NCBI RefSeq assembly: GCF_023715225.1
Contig: NZ_JAMBNS010000004.1
Location: 124,001-188,000 of the forward strand
Origin: Robertmurraya korlensis
GTDB lineage: Bacteria; Bacillota; Bacilli; Bacillales; Cytobacillaceae
DNA length: 64,000 bases
Reading direction: 5' to 3'
Shown here piece after piece: positions 57,876 through 64,000 of this stretch. The notes beneath the pieces are model-generated. The model had not been told where the DNA came from. It saw nothing but the letters and a program-made list of their open reading frames with translations, and searched no databases. A program made the position numbers and the translations under genes. Within the stretch, counting starts at the first letter, position 1. Every line of letters starts with the position of its first letter.

Positions 57876-59132
57876 TTGGATAAGAAGACTGAGATAAAGC
57901 TAGAGTATAAAAAGGTTCTACTTTGGGTGGTTGGATTAACCATGGTCACTGGAGTTATGATTTATTTTGACAAGCAAAAGGTATACAAAGAAGAGAAGCC
58001 TCCGATACCTGTCGTTTCTTTAGGAGAGCAACAAACCGAGGTATTTCTAGGTTCGTATACATGGAATGACGGAGAGGTGAAAAAGGAACTAGCTGATCTT
58101 AAAGAAGTCAATTTTAAAAGAGTGGAATATCGGGATCAACTTCATATTGATTTTCCAGAAGGTAAGGAACCTTTATACCTATCAAAAGGTGCATATGATC
58201 CGACGGGAAAGGCTAAGTATCCCATTCCGAGTATGTTTAATGATGAAAACGTTAGCTTTTTAGGAAATTATCCGAGCGTACTAACTCTATCGTTAAAAGC
58301 TTTCTGGAAAAATGGCAGGCGGGCGGAGTATATCGTCCCATTAAACGTTGAAGCCAATCCTCCTGAGAAAGAGTATTTACCAGTCAATAAAGGATTTTAT
58401 TCCTTACTAGGCGTTTACAGTGGAGAATCAGAGATTGATACAACAATAAGACAACAAATCTCAGAAGCATCTCCGAATTTTTTAATGGAAACTAAGGGGA
58501 ATGTCCATTTAGAAATGGCTCGAAATTATTATCCGGAGCTACAGATTCATAGTGCTCCTATGTATCTACTGTTTAACCAAGAAAAAGAAGTTTTTCGAAC
58601 CGATTCCGTTGAACCTTTGTTGCGATATATTAAAGATCATACTTATGTGAGTAAAAAAACGATGGAGGGGATGGTAACGAAAGTAGATCGGGAATTTGGG
58701 TTCGTTTATGTAGATAACTATCCTTTTTATCTTATGGATCCTGGGATAAGAGTAGGTCAAAAAATTCAACTCGAGATAGCAAACTTAAATAACGAACTTC
58801 CTTATCAGGAAATCGTTGAAAAAGTAGAGGTGCTTGAGGAGCCCGATCAAATTCTTTTGAATAAAGACTGGTTATCAAACACAAAAGACAATCTATCCCT
58901 ATTAGTCATAGGAGATACTGCATTCATTAACCCCTTTAAAAACCCACAAAGAGAAGATTTAACGTTAATTGACCAGATCACCAGTAAGAAGTCACTTTCC
59001 TCCATTAAAAGTCCATCGATATTTGTGTTTAATACCGAAGAATTGGTATTTCAAACGGATGACTATGACAATCTTTTAAAATACTTATTTGAAACGGAAC
59101 AACTGCTGCCTTTAAAGAAAGATCTGAAATAA
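57876..59132 (+). CDS. Membrane-anchored hypothetical protein (418 aa)
   Basis: TTG start at 57876 after GGGAGGAC. One N-terminal membrane anchor (VLLWVVGLTMVTGVMIYF), the rest predicted outside. The extracellular part is beta-rich: VFLGSYTWNDGEVKKELADL, LGNYPSVLTLSLKAFWKNGR, then LQIHSAPMYLLFNQEKEVFR and a similar late block SIFVFNTEELVFQTDDYDNL; both end in a strand, a turn, and a helix, so a duplicated domain is possible. I do not recognise the family. Twelve bp after the GNAT gene, so probably the same operon. Confidence 0.65.
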   Translation: MDKKTEIKLEYKKVLLWVVGLTMVTGVMIYFDKQKVYKEEKPPIPVVSLGEQQTEVFLGSYTWNDGEVKKELADLKEVNFKRVEYRDQLHIDFPEGKEPLYLSKGAYDPTGKAKYPIPSMFNDENVSFLGNYPSVLTLSLKAFWKNGRRAEYIVPLNVEANPPEKEYLPVNKGFYSLLGVYSGESEIDTTIRQQISEASPNFLMETKGNVHLEMARNYYPELQIHSAPMYLLFNQEKEVFRTDSVEPLLRYIKDHTYVSKKTMEGMVTKVDREFGFVYVDNYPFYLMDPGIRVGQKIQLEIANLNNELPYQEIVEKVEVLEEPDQILLNKDWLSNTKDNLSLLVIGDTAFINPFKNPQREDLTLIDQITSKKSLSSIKSPSIFVFNTEELVFQTDDYDNLLKYLFETEQLLPLKKDLK

Positions 59133-59149
59133 TATTTGTAACTATCCAA

Positions 59150-59182
59150 AGCTGGAGACTATATTCGGTCTTCAGTTTTTTA
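59150..59182 (+). terminator. Intrinsic terminator
   Basis: CTGGAGAC (59152) pairs with GTCTTCAG (59168-59175, one G-U), then six T. Confidence 0.75.
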
Positions 59183-59299
59183 TTGAAAGCATTTCCATTT
59201 TTGTATAGATTCCAGGGAAAATATGGTGTAAAATTTAAGTGAACTTAATAATTTAAAAAACTAAACAATTGATAATAATAACCATTAGAAGGTGACACT

Positions 59300-59743
59300 A
59301 TGGATCTAAAACAAATGCTCATCGAAGCCAATCGTTTTTCAGAAGACATTAAATTTGTGTTTCTCAACGAATACAAAAAGCTACTCGACGAAAATGAGTT
59401 ATCCCAGAAGCAATCTCTCGTTTTAAGCATTCTAGAGAAGAAACAACAACTGACGATGAACGAAGTTGCCGATATCATCAGTGGAACCCCAAGTGCAGCC
59501 AGTCAGTTGATCCAAAAGCTGGAGAAAAAGCAGTACGTGAAACGGGAGGTGAACAAGAATAACCGAAGAGAGGTGTTTGTGTTACTTGATGAAAAGGGAG
59601 AGGCGTTTTTTAACGAAATGACTGCGATTGACGAAAGGGTGTTAGAAAAATACTTTCTGCAGCTTCCAGAAGAGGATATTATCAAGTATCACGAAATTTT
59701 GAAAAAGCTCCACCAAATTGTCGTGAGAGGAGATGAAGGGTAA
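59300..59743 (+). CDS. MarR-family transcriptional regulator
   Basis: 147 residues. Winged helix: SQKQSLVLSILEKKQQLTMN, EVADIISGTPSAASQLIQKL, KKQYVKREVNKNNRREVFVL. Flanking dimer helices at both ends. Typical MarR repressor; effector unknown. First gene of a unit with a membrane protein and a CPBP-family gene, so it likely controls itself and these. AGAAGGTGA ribosome site; stop overlaps the next start (TAATGG). Confidence 0.88.
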   Translation: MDLKQMLIEANRFSEDIKFVFLNEYKKLLDENELSQKQSLVLSILEKKQQLTMNEVADIISGTPSAASQLIQKLEKKQYVKREVNKNNRREVFVLLDEKGEAFFNEMTAIDERVLEKYFLQLPEEDIIKYHEILKKLHQIVVRGDEG

Positions 59744-60252
59744 TGGAGACGGCTGTCGTCAATCAGCAATTCACGTATCATAAGAAGTCCGGGTACACGG
59801 GGTTTATCATTGCGATGATTTGTGTATGTATGCTTGAAACGGTGGGGGTATCCTATCTCCTTTACAAATGGAGCCCCGTTCTTCATTGGATTCATCTATT
59901 TTTATCGGTCTCTACTATTTTATTCCTCATCCTTGATTTACGAGCGGTCAGCAAGAACCCAATCATCCTTCAAAACGAAGAACTCGTCATAAACGTAGGA
60001 CTACGCCCAGCTGTTCATATTCAGCTTCCAACCATCTTAGAGATCAAGAGTGGAAAATTGAACTTTGAGAATGACCGAAAAAATAAAGAAGTACTCGATC
60101 TCTCGTTATTAGGGTTTGACGAACCGACTTTTGAACTCGTTTTAGCAGAGCCTATGCAATTCAAAAACAAGAGCATTCAACGTATCTTTTTTACCGTCGA
60201 CGATGAACGAGCCTTTTACGAACTGGTGAATCAAAGGAGGGGAAATCAATGA
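59743..60252 (+). CDS. Membrane protein of the MarR-CPBP operon (169 aa)
   Basis: Two N-terminal membrane helices (GFIIAMICVCMLETVGVSYL and HWIHLFLSVSTILFLILDLR) followed by a cytoplasmic PH-like beta domain (LVINVGLRPAVHIQLPTILE, LDLSLLGFDEPTFELVLAEP, RIFFTVDDERAFYELV). The layout resembles beta-PH membrane proteins of Bacillus. Translationally coupled on both sides: it overlaps the MarR stop and the CPBP-gene start by 1 and 4 nt. Confidence 0.7.
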   Translation: METAVVNQQFTYHKKSGYTGFIIAMICVCMLETVGVSYLLYKWSPVLHWIHLFLSVSTILFLILDLRAVSKNPIILQNEELVINVGLRPAVHIQLPTILEIKSGKLNFENDRKNKEVLDLSLLGFDEPTFELVLAEPMQFKNKSIQRIFFTVDDERAFYELVNQRRGNQ

Positions 60253-60950
60253 GTCTTTTCTATTGGATCGTCCTTCTATTTCTCGTGACTTACGAACCTG
60301 TCTATGGATATTATGATTTTCAAAAGTTTAAACGGAGAGTCGCGCAAAACCCGGAAGAGAGAGTGAAGTATTTATAAAAAAGTCATGCTCGGACTTTGGA
60401 TTCCGACCGTTATAATCTTAGTAGGAACTACATTTCGACCTTTGAGCCTCCAAGATATCGGCCTTAAAGGAATTACCATTAATACCTCAACTTTAGGTCC
60501 GTGGGTCACTTATTTTGCTTTCGGTCTAGCCGGAATCTATATGGTTAGCCTCATATATTATTTAGTAGGTTCAAAGGTTAGTAGAAAAATGAGAACCGAA
60601 ATGGTTGAACTAAAGAAAAGAGAGCACGAGAAAATCCCGTTTAAAGACATCTTGCCTCATTCTATGTGTCATGGACAGCGGGAATAACAGAAGAAATTAT
60701 TTACCGAGGATTTTTAATTTTTGCTCTTACTCAGCTATTTCCGTCCTTTTCTGTGTGGATGGTGTTCATTCTATCCTCCTTGTTATTCGGTTTGGCTCAC
60801 ACGTATCAGGGATTTCTGAATGTGATCAAAACCTCCTTGTTCGGCTTATTTTTTGCTATTTTATATATGGGATTAGACTCAATTGTCCCTCTGATGATTT
60901 TGCACTTCCTCATCGATTATGTAGGAAAGATTGGGGATGACGAGGCATGA
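60249..60950 (+). pseudogene. CPBP-family intramembrane protease gene with two frameshifts
   Basis: Read in three pieces the gene encodes one CPBP protein of about 233 residues. Piece 1 starts MSLFYWIVLLFLVTYEPVYG and stops at 60377. The frame continues at +1 from about 60371 (YKKVMLGLWIPTVIILVGTT to KIPFKDILP). From about 60657 it returns to the first frame (SFYVSWTAGITEEIIYRGFL, FGLAHTYQGF, ILHFLIDYVG). The EExxxR, FxxxH and HxxxD protease motifs are intact in the last piece. One extra base near 60371 and one missing base near 60657 explain everything; sequencing error is possible. Confidence 0.8.
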
Positions 60951-61069
60951 TGTTTTTCTCAAGTAAGTGAAACTTCTTTTCTATTTTTAGATATTCTGTA
61001 ATCACCTCAGTTATTGCGGTCATACTTGTTGCTGGTTATATACTGACAAATAAGAATGGTTCGGAATAA
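60947..61069 (+). pseudogene. Small membrane protein gene with internal TGA
   Basis: ATG 60947 overlaps the CPBP stop (ATGATG after GAGG). The frame reads MMFFSSK, then TGA at 60968, then NFFSIFRYSVITSVIAVILV, AGYILTNKNGSE to TAA 61067. A Trp codon mutated to TGA would explain the break. The intact form would be a 40-residue single-helix membrane protein. Confidence 0.5.
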
Positions 61070-61151
61070 ACTTAATAAGTCTTTATGAGGTCAGTCTACG
61101 GGTGAAGGAAGGCAAATTTACAAATGAAAACAAAGCTTTTGAAAAGGATTT

Positions 61152-62147
61152 TTGAATAAGATGAAAAAATATATTGAAGAAATCGTACCTTTGTACTTCC
61201 CGATTGAAAAATGGGAGGTTGTTCCCGGGCCGAGTGGGGAAAACAATACAACTCTATTTATTCTGGCAGCCAATAAGAAATACGTGCTAAGAATTTATGA
61301 AACTCATCAAGATGAAGAGAAGGTAAACTTTGAGCATGCTGTATTGCTTGCATTAAAAGAACAGCAGCTTCCCTTATCCTTTCCAGTACCAGTGAGGACA
61401 AAAGATGGGCAAACCCTTGTCAAAACTCAATCCGGATCACTTGCAGGATTATTTAAGTTTCTTAATGGGGTGAATCCTGACCTAAAAACCTTTGAACAAA
61501 TATATTCATTTGGTAAGGCGACTGGTCAACTTACTGAAGCACTTGCCAAGGTGAGTGTAAAACAACGGCCGGTATATAGACCTTATTATGACATGGATAG
61601 TACACACCCAAAGTGTTCTCTAGATCAGATTAATGATTTTTCCCTAAATCCACCAGAGGACTTTGTGGAATTAGCTCAAGAATTATTAATGATCCACAAA
61701 CAACTAGTTTCATTTCAAAACAGAATCCCGTTTTTAAAAAGGCTTCCTCACCGGCTCGTCCATGGAGATTTAAATGCTTCTAACATTCTTACTGCTAGAG
61801 ATGGAAGTATTTCCGCCATTCTTGATTTTGAATTTGTTACCCATGATTTACGAGTAATGGAAGTTGCGGTGTCACTTTCCGACTTTATAGATGATACAGA
61901 GGATGAAAAGATTATTTTCAAAAAGATTGAATCTTTCCTATCGGGCTATGGAAGTAGAATTAAGCTGACAGAAGAAGAAATGAATGCTCTTCCGCTTTTA
62001 ATTCAGCTTCGAAGTTTAGATGTATTTATCCATTTTCTTGGCCGATATTGGGACGGAGTTGACTCCATTGAGACGGTTAAGAAGTATATTCGTAAGGCTG
62101 CACGAAGAGTTTCGTGGATTTTAATACATCAAGAAAAATTCAGGTAA
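61152..62147 (+). CDS. Aminoglycoside/homoserine-kinase-like phosphotransferase (APH fold)
   Basis: 331 residues. VVPGPSGENNTTLFILAANK and KYVLRIYETHQDEEKVNFEH (ATP lobe with Lys/Arg and Glu), LAGLFKFLNGVNPDLKTFEQ, the catalytic loop RLVHGDLNASNILTARDGSI and the metal Asp in AILDFEFVTHDLRVME. This set (HGDLNxxNIL...DFE) is shared by homoserine kinase type II (ThrB2) and aminoglycoside phosphotransferases; the substrate is open. TTG at 61152 or ATG at 61161 may be the start (AAAAGG upstream). Confidence 0.82.
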   Translation: MNKMKKYIEEIVPLYFPIEKWEVVPGPSGENNTTLFILAANKKYVLRIYETHQDEEKVNFEHAVLLALKEQQLPLSFPVPVRTKDGQTLVKTQSGSLAGLFKFLNGVNPDLKTFEQIYSFGKATGQLTEALAKVSVKQRPVYRPYYDMDSTHPKCSLDQINDFSLNPPEDFVELAQELLMIHKQLVSFQNRIPFLKRLPHRLVHGDLNASNILTARDGSISAILDFEFVTHDLRVMEVAVSLSDFIDDTEDEKIIFKKIESFLSGYGSRIKLTEEEMNALPLLIQLRSLDVFIHFLGRYWDGVDSIETVKKYIRKAARRVSWILIHQEKFR

Positions 62148-62177
62148 GATGACCGCCATTTTACTGGTCCAACCAGA

Positions 62178-62215
62178 AAAAAGCACAATTCCAAATGAAG
62201 GAATTGTGCTTTATA
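62178..62215. terminator. Bidirectional terminator
   Basis: AAAGCACAATTCC (62180-62192) pairs with GGAATTGTGCTTT (62200-62212); six T on the minus strand side. Confidence 0.85.
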
Positions 62216-62483
62216 ATCTAATAGAAACCTCTGTTCCATCCTTAAGGCTTGTTTCAACAAGCATTAGGCCTCTTTGCTTTGAAAGTTCCCTTAGTAAAGG
62301 CTTCAAATCACTCTTGTTTATATAAGGAACTTGAAATTTGTTCTTTGAATTTTTTTCAATTGCACGATTTACAAGCACCAGGATTCGCTTTGAAGTGAGG
62401 ATCCCAATGAATAGATCTAAAAGAGCATACGGGACTGGAATAATAAATCGTTTCGCATTTACTTTGATGGTTATTTTGATCAT
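62211..62483 (-). CDS. Third gene of the DUF2089 operon (90 aa), unknown function
   Basis: The ATG at 62483 lies one base after the stop of the gene before it (TAAGATG), so translation is coupled. The product (MIKITIKVNAKRFIIPVPYA, DLFIGILTSKRILVLVNRAI, LKPLLRELSKQRGLMLVETS) starts with a beta strand rich in Ile/Lys, has an amphipathic helix and a basic middle. Family not recognised. Part of a three-gene unit next to an ECF sigma gene. Confidence 0.65.
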   Translation of the reverse strand: MIKITIKVNAKRFIIPVPYALLDLFIGILTSKRILVLVNRAIEKNSKNKFQVPYINKSDLKPLLRELSKQRGLMLVETSLKDGTEVSIRL

Positions 62484-62484
62484 C

Positions 62485-62874
62485 TTACTCAATAATAACC
62501 AGTACTTTGTCACCTTTTGCTGAGGTAACATCTACAATTTGTCCGTCCAATTCATTATCAATAGCTTCAATTAAAAGTTCCACGTCGATATCCTTTACAT
62601 ACTTTTCGGATTCGGGAATCATTTTAGCAATATTGGTTCCTACCTTTAAAACAGCTTTTATGAGTTTTATTGGCAGATTCACGTTTACATTGTCACCATC
62701 TTCAGAAGTCACACGAATTTTTAGCATTTTGTTTAAGTAGGAGTCTGCGGTCCTTTTATTTAGATCAACCTGATTATCCTTTCCTTGCAATACACCGATT
62801 AATTCAGCAGCCTTCTCTTTGTTCAACTTTCCTTCTTCAACCATGGTTAATACTCTTGAAATTTCGTCACTCAT
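62485..62874 (-). CDS. YvlB/SHOCT-like-domain protein (129 aa)
   Basis: Residues 1-30 (EISRVLTMVEEGKLNKEKAA, ELIGVL) form a SHOCT-like helical hairpin as at the start of YvlB-type proteins, and very like the end of the DUF2089 protein encoded just upstream (VISMLEKGEITAEEAIGILN). The rest is beta-rich (MLKIRVTSEDGDNVNVNLPI, VDVTSAKGDKVLVIIE). Such proteins often sit in envelope-stress operons. ATG 62874 directly abuts the stop of the DUF2089 gene; GGATTCCT-poor leader, so coupling is likely. Confidence 0.65.
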   Translation of the reverse strand: MSDEISRVLTMVEEGKLNKEKAAELIGVLQGKDNQVDLNKRTADSYLNKMLKIRVTSEDGDNVNVNLPIKLIKAVLKVGTNIAKMIPESEKYVKDIDVELLIEAIDNELDGQIVDVTSAKGDKVLVIIE

Positions 62875-63249
62875 TTAGGATTCCTCCCCATTTAATATCC
62901 CAATCGCTTCTTCGGCTGTTATTTCGCCTTTTTCCAGCATTGAGATTACTTTTTTTCGATCAATTTTTTCAGTCTTCTTAGTGGTGGAATATCCAAGGGA
63001 AGAGATAATGTCATCCAATTTCCCTCTTACAGTGGGATAGGATATTCCAAGTTCTTTTTCAACTTCTTTAATATTTCCACGGCACTTTAGAAAAGTTTCA
63101 ATAAAACTAAGCTGTTCCTTGCCAAGAGTTGCAAAATTAGAGAGTTCAAATTCATTTTCAATGGTGGTATGACAATGAGTACACTGTAGCTTTGTGATTT
63201 TTAATTGCTTATCACAAACAGGACACTCTGAAATAAGCGGATATGCCAT
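62875..63249 (-). CDS. DUF2089 zinc-ribbon/HTH protein
   Basis: 124 residues from 63249 (MAYPLISECPVCDKQLKITK), 6 nt after GAAGGAGGG. N-terminal zinc ribbon (CPVCDKQLKITKLQCTHC), then a sigma-factor-like HTH (FIETFLKCRGNIKEVEKELG, ISYPTVRGKLDDIISSLGY), and a C-terminal SHOCT-like hairpin. This is the DUF2089 architecture, thought to be regulatory. First gene of a three-gene operon; divergent from an ECF sigma gene. Confidence 0.85.
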   Translation of the reverse strand: MAYPLISECPVCDKQLKITKLQCTHCHTTIENEFELSNFATLGKEQLSFIETFLKCRGNIKEVEKELGISYPTVRGKLDDIISSLGYSTTKKTEKIDRKKVISMLEKGEITAEEAIGILNGEES

Positions 63250-63341
63250 AATTCCCTCCTTCATTATTTATATTACAAATATACATCAAGTGTTTCGAGA
63301 ATTAAATACATTAATTAAAAAATTTTAAATTTTATTTATCG

Positions 63342-63383
63342 AAAATCAATTAATTTAATTTTGTTATTAAATAAATTGATTTT
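63342..63383. promoter_or_regulatory. Long AT-rich inverted repeat between the DUF2089 operon and the ECF sigma gene
   Basis: AAAATCAATT-A-ATTTAAT (63342-63359), TTTGTT loop, ATTAAAT-A-AATTGATTTT (63366-63383): 17 of 18 positions pair. It lies between divergent genes, so an operator is more likely than a terminator. Confidence 0.5.
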
Positions 63384-63460
63384 TAAGGGGTACCTTTAGA
63401 AAAGGTTTGAGGTTGTGAAATTTTTAACGCGGATCCCAGAATAAATATTTTGTAAAAATG

Positions 63461-63488
63461 TGAAATAAATGTGGCTGTCAATCGACTA
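63461..63488 (+). promoter_or_regulatory. Possible ECF-type autoregulatory promoter
   Basis: TGAAAT (63461-63466), 16 bp, CGACTA (63483-63488), similar to TGAAAC-N16-CGTC ECF promoters. Confidence 0.4.
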
Positions 63489-63534
63489 ATTGATGAGGAT
63501 AAAAAATCGGAGGGAAAATGGAGTTGACCAGCTG

Positions 63535-64000
63535 ATGATTAGCAATAAAATTTCCGAGTGGTTTTACTTGTATAACAAAGATATTTATCATTTTTTGATT
63601 TATTACATTGGATCGAGTGATGTAGAAGATCTGGTGCAGGAAGTTTTTATCCGAGCTATTAAAGGCTTTGATACGTATCAGCAAAAATCGAGTCCTAAAA
63701 CCTGGCTTTTTTCGATTGCGCGCCATGTGGGGATGGATGAAATGAGAAAAAGGAAGCGTGTAAGAATGAAGCAAAAGTTATTGTTTTGGGAAGAGCATAC
63801 GGAAATGAAAACACCGGAAAACATTCTTCATCTAAATGAAAATAACCGGATCCTATACCAAGCGATTCAGTCTTTAAAAGCAAATTATCGAGATGTTATT
63901 ATCCTTAGAGGAATTAAAGAACTTTCTGTATCTGAAACCGCATCCATATTACATTGGAATGAAAATAAGGTTCGAATAACCTATCATCGTGCATTAAAGG
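63535..64000 (+). CDS. ECF RNA polymerase sigma factor (runs off the right edge)
   Basis: 155 residues before the edge. Region 2: WFYLYNKDIYHFLIYYIGSS, DVEDLVQEVFIRAIKGFDTY, SSPKTWLFSIARHVGMDEMR (region 2.1-2.4). Region 4 begins at about residue 110: YQAIQSLKANYRDVIILRGI, KELSVSETASILHWNENKVR. SigX/SigW-like length and layout. The start ATG overlaps the stop of a 5-codon frame (ATG 63518, after GGAGGG) as TGATG, which may couple its translation. Any anti-sigma gene would lie beyond the window. Confidence 0.9.
   Translation, partial: MISNKISEWFYLYNKDIYHFLIYYIGSSDVEDLVQEVFIRAIKGFDTYQQKSSPKTWLFSIARHVGMDEMRKRKRVRMKQKLLFWEEHTEMKTPENILHLNENNRILYQAIQSLKANYRDVIILRGIKELSVSETASILHWNENKVRITYHRALK

Overview
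The window looks like chromosomal DNA of a motile, endospore-forming Bacillaceae bacterium (low-GC Firmicutes). The evidence is AT-rich DNA, strong AGGAGG ribosome sites with frequent GTG/TTG starts, U-rich intrinsic terminators after most operons, sigma-D and sigma-H type promoters, KinB-like kinases, an Sda-like sporulation inhibitor, stressosome (RsbR-like) STAS proteins, a Tat/PhoX pair and a YkhA-type thioesterase. No rRNA, tRNA, IS element, phage or CRISPR array was seen. Both ends are cut inside genes (an iron-dependent alcohol dehydrogenase at the left, an ECF sigma factor at the right).

Layout. 0-10 kb: MocR regulator divergent from a GNAT gene, thioesterase, pentapeptide-repeat protein, a sigma-D driven chemotaxis receptor, and a YeiL-type Crp/Fnr regulator divergent from an MFS transporter. 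10-19 kb: class A penicillin-binding protein with a Glu/Lys-rich tail, PhoX-like phosphatase facing tatAC (with a Pho-box-like repeat), feoA plus a feoB split by an in-frame TAG, and a KinB-like kinase behind a sigma-H type promoter. 19-27 kb: a GltC-like regulator divergent from gdhA, a SufR-like regulator divergent from sodA, an aminotransferase, and an Sda-like gene followed by a c-di-GMP-I riboswitch. 27-35 kb: nitroreductase, a decayed luciferase-like monooxygenase, an MBL-fold hydrolase, MscS channel, an RsbR-like protein, and a vanZ-vanR-vanS-like operon. 35-47 kb: small lipoproteins, two more chemotaxis receptors, an HTH/J-domain protein, a V4R-STAS protein, and a manganese (yybP-ykoY) riboswitch in front of a 40-residue FbpB-like gene. 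47-57 kb: SDR, a kinase/MFS pair, a 1 kb gene-free region with repeats and a candidate small RNA, then a chitobiose/cellobiose PTS operon (chbB-chbC-chbG-chbA-chbF) with a perfect cre site. 57-64 kb: GNAT, a MarR/membrane protein unit ending in a frameshifted CPBP gene and a nonsense-interrupted small gene, an APH-like kinase, a DUF2089 operon and the ECF sigma factor.

The most unusual signals are regulatory RNA and repeats. (1) A complete Mn2+ riboswitch with a readable antiterminator/terminator chain has as its only downstream gene a 40-residue basic protein instead of a Mn exporter. (2) A c-di-GMP-I riboswitch lies directly after the stop codon of the Sda-like gene, with no gene on its strand downstream. 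(3) At least four unrelated families of short intergenic tandem repeats occur. Two keep an exact 52-bp period and each recur at two distant loci. (4) A structured minus-strand RNA with its own terminator lies upstream of the PTS operon.

All functional calls rest on reading motifs and remembered family features by eye; no database search was run.
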